From: Fratercula arctica
Taxonomy: Eukaryota; Chordata; Aves; Charadriiformes; Alcidae
DNA: 64,000 nucleotides
NCBI GenBank assembly: GCA_947846985.1
Contig: CANTUZ010000008.1
Coordinates: forward strand, 41,868,817 to 41,932,816
Direction: 5' to 3'
Shown one piece after another: positions 60,621 to 64,000 of the stretch. The notes below the pieces were generated by a model, which saw nothing but the letters and a program-made list of their open reading frames with translations, had not been told where the DNA came from and ran no database searches. Both the position numbers and the translations under genes were made by a program. How positions within the stretch are numbered: the stretch's first letter is position 1; every line of letters begins with the position of its first letter.

Positions 60621-60863
60621 TTAAATGATATGGTAAGGTATGGCTGTAGCCTGGTAACTGGGGATGGCTAGCCCTGCAAAGGTACGGCTGGCTCCTAAAA
60701 TAATGCCTTCCTTATCACTGGCTCCTACCATGATAATACAACCCAGTATAAAATATTCTACCTGTGCATCATCTTTGCAGCGTGAGCTCTTTCGGTACAG
60801 TCCTGTGGCATCCCTAGGGTTAGAGCAAGTGGGAATGACTGGGAAGGCAAAGAGCTCGGCCAA
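60621..60863 (-). other. Unassigned open segment with exon-like borders
   Basis: A minus-strand frame open for 80 codons. Inside it, an acceptor-like TTGCTCTAACCCTAG precedes a 52-base segment (60771-60822) that encodes DATGLYRKSSRCKDDAQ. This is followed by GTAGAA, which could be a donor. The frame also continues open without splicing. No family recognised and no start or promoter found. Probably chance or part of an unknown repeat, but worth a translated search. Confidence 0.2.
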
Positions 60864-63800
60864 CTCCCTGCATGGAGAAAGGTGTCAGAAATAGTGTGTG
60901 CTGGAGCTTTGCTCAGGCTGGAGCTAATACTGCACTGCCTCCATCTAGCTGCAGGGAAAGTTTTATTTAAAAAAATGAAAAAAAAAAAAAAAAACCCTAG
61001 ATGTAGCTAGTGCATCCTGCTGGCTTAAATGCAACAAGGCTTCTGCCACCTTTCCCAGGGAAACTGGGCATGGAGATGCTCCTGCATGTGGCTGCAGGGA
61101 CAGGGGACCCCTGCCCTTGTCTGTCACACGGTGCCTGTGGTGGCTCGGTGCCCGCAAGAAGCCTGGCCCACCTGGCAGCAAAAAACATCATGCTTGGGCT
61201 GCTTGTTAAGTTGGATGCTGGAATGAAGTACAATATAATTCTTTTCCAGGCTAGGGAAAAGAGCTTCCCACTTGAAAGGCTGAAAAATCTCATAAATATC
61301 CAGAGATGTGGTCATTTTTGGCCAGGAAGATGGGCGATGTCACCTGATCTGCTTTGGAGCTCTTGTCCCTGAAGCAAGGCTGGCCCCATCCAGCCCCACT
61401 TGACATGGGAAGAGCTGCCATCGGCCTCTCGCTGAGTTTCCACCCCTACAAAACCCCCTGAGCCGTTTCACTGGCAGCGGGGATATGTGATAAGGGCCAA
61501 ATCAAGAAGCTGGGAAAAGCTGGGTGAAAGGCATTGCTACTAGATACATTGTCATTGTACTTGGCAGTCCAGTCTTTTAGGTTGTGCTTGGGCAAGGCTA
61601 GGTTCAAGGCAGAAATACGATGTAAAAGGAGAATAAAGATAAAATATACTTAACTTTAGGTGATGAGTGCCATCCTCCTTTGAGATAGGAAGGCGTATCA
61701 GGAAAATGGCAAGGAACAGTCTTCTATAGAATCACTGTAGCAGCCACAAGAGGCAAGTTCAAGGGACGGTACAATTACCTTAGAGAATGGCAAATATTTT
61801 ACAGGCAGCCTCCCTCGGAAATGCGGGTGGAGAATGACCACAGATGCTTACAGGAGACTTAATTGTCCTTGCCAGCAAGGCTCATTATCCATACATAAAC
61901 ATATGGGCTGCTTCTTAACAGCAAAGTGCATTTTTTTTTTTTCAAGAGAATATTTTAAATCTGAGCTGCTTGATTGTCAAATTAGTTGAGTCTGGCTTCG
62001 GTTTAATTACACCAGCCATTGGATTGTGCGGGAGGATGAGGGGTGTGCTACTTCTGTAGGCAGAAGAAGATAAGTTTGCAAAATTAGTACCTATAAAACA
62101 TTGCTTTAGCATTCAGCATTGCCACAGGAGCGATGTCAGAGGTCAGTAATGCATCTTAATGCCTGTTGCAGTGGGGTTTTGCTCAGGGCCTCAGCCAGGG
62201 TTACCTTTTTAAGAGGTTTCTGCCTTTCATTGATTGAAACTATGTAAAGTGAGAGCTGCACCTCGGGCCTGTTGCCCTACACCTCCTGCAGTCCCTTATA
62301 CCAGAGCAGGCAGGTGGAAAACACAGCCAGGTTAGACTAATAACTTTTTTAATCCTCATTCCACACTTGTGTAAGGCACTGGAGAGCTGGACCCGAGGGA
62401 AGCAGGCAATTTCCTGCAGGTATTTAACAAGGTGCGGCAGGAAAATGGGGAGAGGGCAGCGGCTCCAGGGGCAGAATTACCAAGAAAGCGGTTTTCTCTC
62501 CTCAGGCTCCATTTATAAGCGCCGTGCTGGTGAGGAAGATGAGGCCCAGGTACTTCAAGGCATGTGTAATGTTGGGAGTGGGCTCAGAAAGAGCAGCCTT
62601 TGAAGTGAGAATTGCACAGTGGGTTGGGCACGGGACGAGAGGGGAGAGCATCCTGACAAGTGGAACAGGTTGGGTGAAAGAAGGGAGGGGATTTATTTAT
62701 TTTTTCCCTAAGCTCGGGATCAATGTTAACCAGGAAACCTGTTCGCATCCCTTCAGCTTGGCCAGATTCTTCAAATAATCAAGTTCACTGTGGCGTTACT
62801 CAAACTGCTGGTTATTCCAGTGGGTGAAGTATAACTGAAATGTGCCAGAACGCGGCTGCTGTCAGGTGGTGCTCAGTCAGCAGGGGGGTTGTCACGGGCT
62901 GGTGTTCACTCCCCGCTTTCCACGGGCAGGAGTGAACAAAACCCATTTCAGCAAGCGAGCTGGGCTTGGCTGGGCTCGATACCCCGAGCTTGCAGAGCTC
63001 AGGCAATCCTGCACTTCCCAGAAAATTAAATAAAATCACCAGGGTTATTTTGCGTGTTCCCTGACCCCGGTGAAGTGCCCTGGAGGTCCCACCACAGCTC
63101 AGCATGAAGGGACACTGCTAACACGCAGCCCCTGCTGTCCCCCCACAGACTGAGCATGGCTTTTCTAAAGCACAATTTGTGATTTTTATTTATTTTTATT
63201 TCCTAGGACTGAAAAAGATGCTCGGGACAGCACGGACGCCTGTCAGTGTGAGATGCATCCTTGCAAGGGTTGCTCCCGTGAGCAGGATGGCAGATCTCAC
63301 AAGCATGTTATTGGGCTGTCTTACTTTTTCTAATAGCCAAATAATTACATTTGAATGTGGATTTTGGGGGATGATGAAAGCCAAAGGTACAAAGCTGAAA
63401 GCCTTTAAAAAGTCCATCTGTACTCGCACTGTAAACTAAGCAGGAAAAGCTCTGAGCGTGTGGGAATGGAAACCTGATGCCTGCAGCAAGTCTCCCCTCA
63501 GCTCGTACCGTTTGCAAATAGAGGTTAATGATGTTTGAAATGCTTAAAACTCGAGGTTCAGTCTACCATCTTAGGTTAACAAACAAAAAAACCCACCCAA
63601 CCTTTAAGAATTAATTCAGGATTTCCCTTGTCAGAGCAAGGCCATGAACGGAGGCTCTTGAGTGCTGCTTCCAAAATCTCAAGCCGCTTGGTGGTACTCA
63701 TAGCAAACTGGGGAGGGGAGATACGTGGGTGATGCCTGTTCCTTCTCAGTCATTAGCGGAGCGAGGAGACCTCCTGCTTGTGCCGAACAAAACACGTCGG

Positions 63801-64000
63801 TGGGGCTGCTCTTTGCTGAGTGGTTCAGGCTATGGCCAGTGTCAGACTCCACGCGCAGAGGAAAACAAGTAGCACCTTTTGTCACAAACCAGTATGTACA
63901 ATTGAGACCAATTAAAAAAAAAAAAAGCACAAAGCCAAAGTGTAAGTGATCAAGCAGCAAGAGATTAAACCCAGAAAAAGATGTTACAGTCTATCGTATC
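60864..64000. other. Intergenic to window end
   Basis: Mixed GC- and AT-rich unique DNA with poly-A/T tracts near 60.98, 61.93 and 63.91 kb. No CR1 copy, exon or RNA gene recognised. Human synteny would place IKZF2 in this direction, but no zinc-finger exon is present. Confidence 0.6.

Overview
This looks like avian nuclear genomic DNA. It is AT-rich and non-coding for most of its length, and it carries many CR1 LINE 3' ends of the bird type, ending in ATTCTATGA-like octamers. The only gene I can name with confidence is SPAG16 (PF20 homologue, an axonemal central-apparatus protein). It lies on the minus strand, and its first nine coding exons run from about 40.93 kb down to 12.39 kb. The exons join in a single reading frame of 301 codons. 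They cover the acidic N-terminus, a LisH-like motif and the coiled-coil/linker half of the protein. The C-terminal WD40 propeller (about 330 residues in the human protein) is not in the window and must lie beyond base 1, past an intron of more than 12 kb.

Layout. Bases 1-12,392 are the start of that long intron 9 (transcription runs right to left). They hold an ancient antisense-oriented CR1 copy (8.2-9.0 kb), simple repeats and a recursive-splice-like site near 11.2 kb. Exons 9, 8, 7, 6, 5, 4, 3, 2 and 1 follow from left to right at 12.4, 18.1, 19.6, 21.2, 26.6, 31.9, 36.7, 37.3 and 40.9 kb. Introns 3-8 hold two younger CR1 fragments, a CR1 3' end of a second subfamily and an old MIR SINE. 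Intron 5 also contains, on the opposite strand, two exon-like open segments with good splice signals, compatible phases and a downstream ATTAAA. That is the best candidate here for something undescribed.

The SPAG16 promoter is a CpG island at about 40.5-41.2 kb. A near-consensus RFX X-box sits 31 bp upstream of the ATG, with a GC box above it, as expected for a ciliary gene.

From 41.2 to 64 kb the window looks intergenic. It contains CR1 copies (41.5, 46.5, 48.0, 53.2 and 56.0 kb, the last with the end of the CR1 reverse-transcriptase ORF still open), a probable LTR fragment (49.5 kb), a small CpG-rich patch (57.3 kb) and unique AT-rich blocks that could be conserved regulatory DNA. In human, IKZF2 is the divergent neighbour of SPAG16. 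If synteny holds it should lie to the right, but I see no IKZF2 coding exon. No tRNA, rRNA, CRISPR array or bacterial-type operon was seen.
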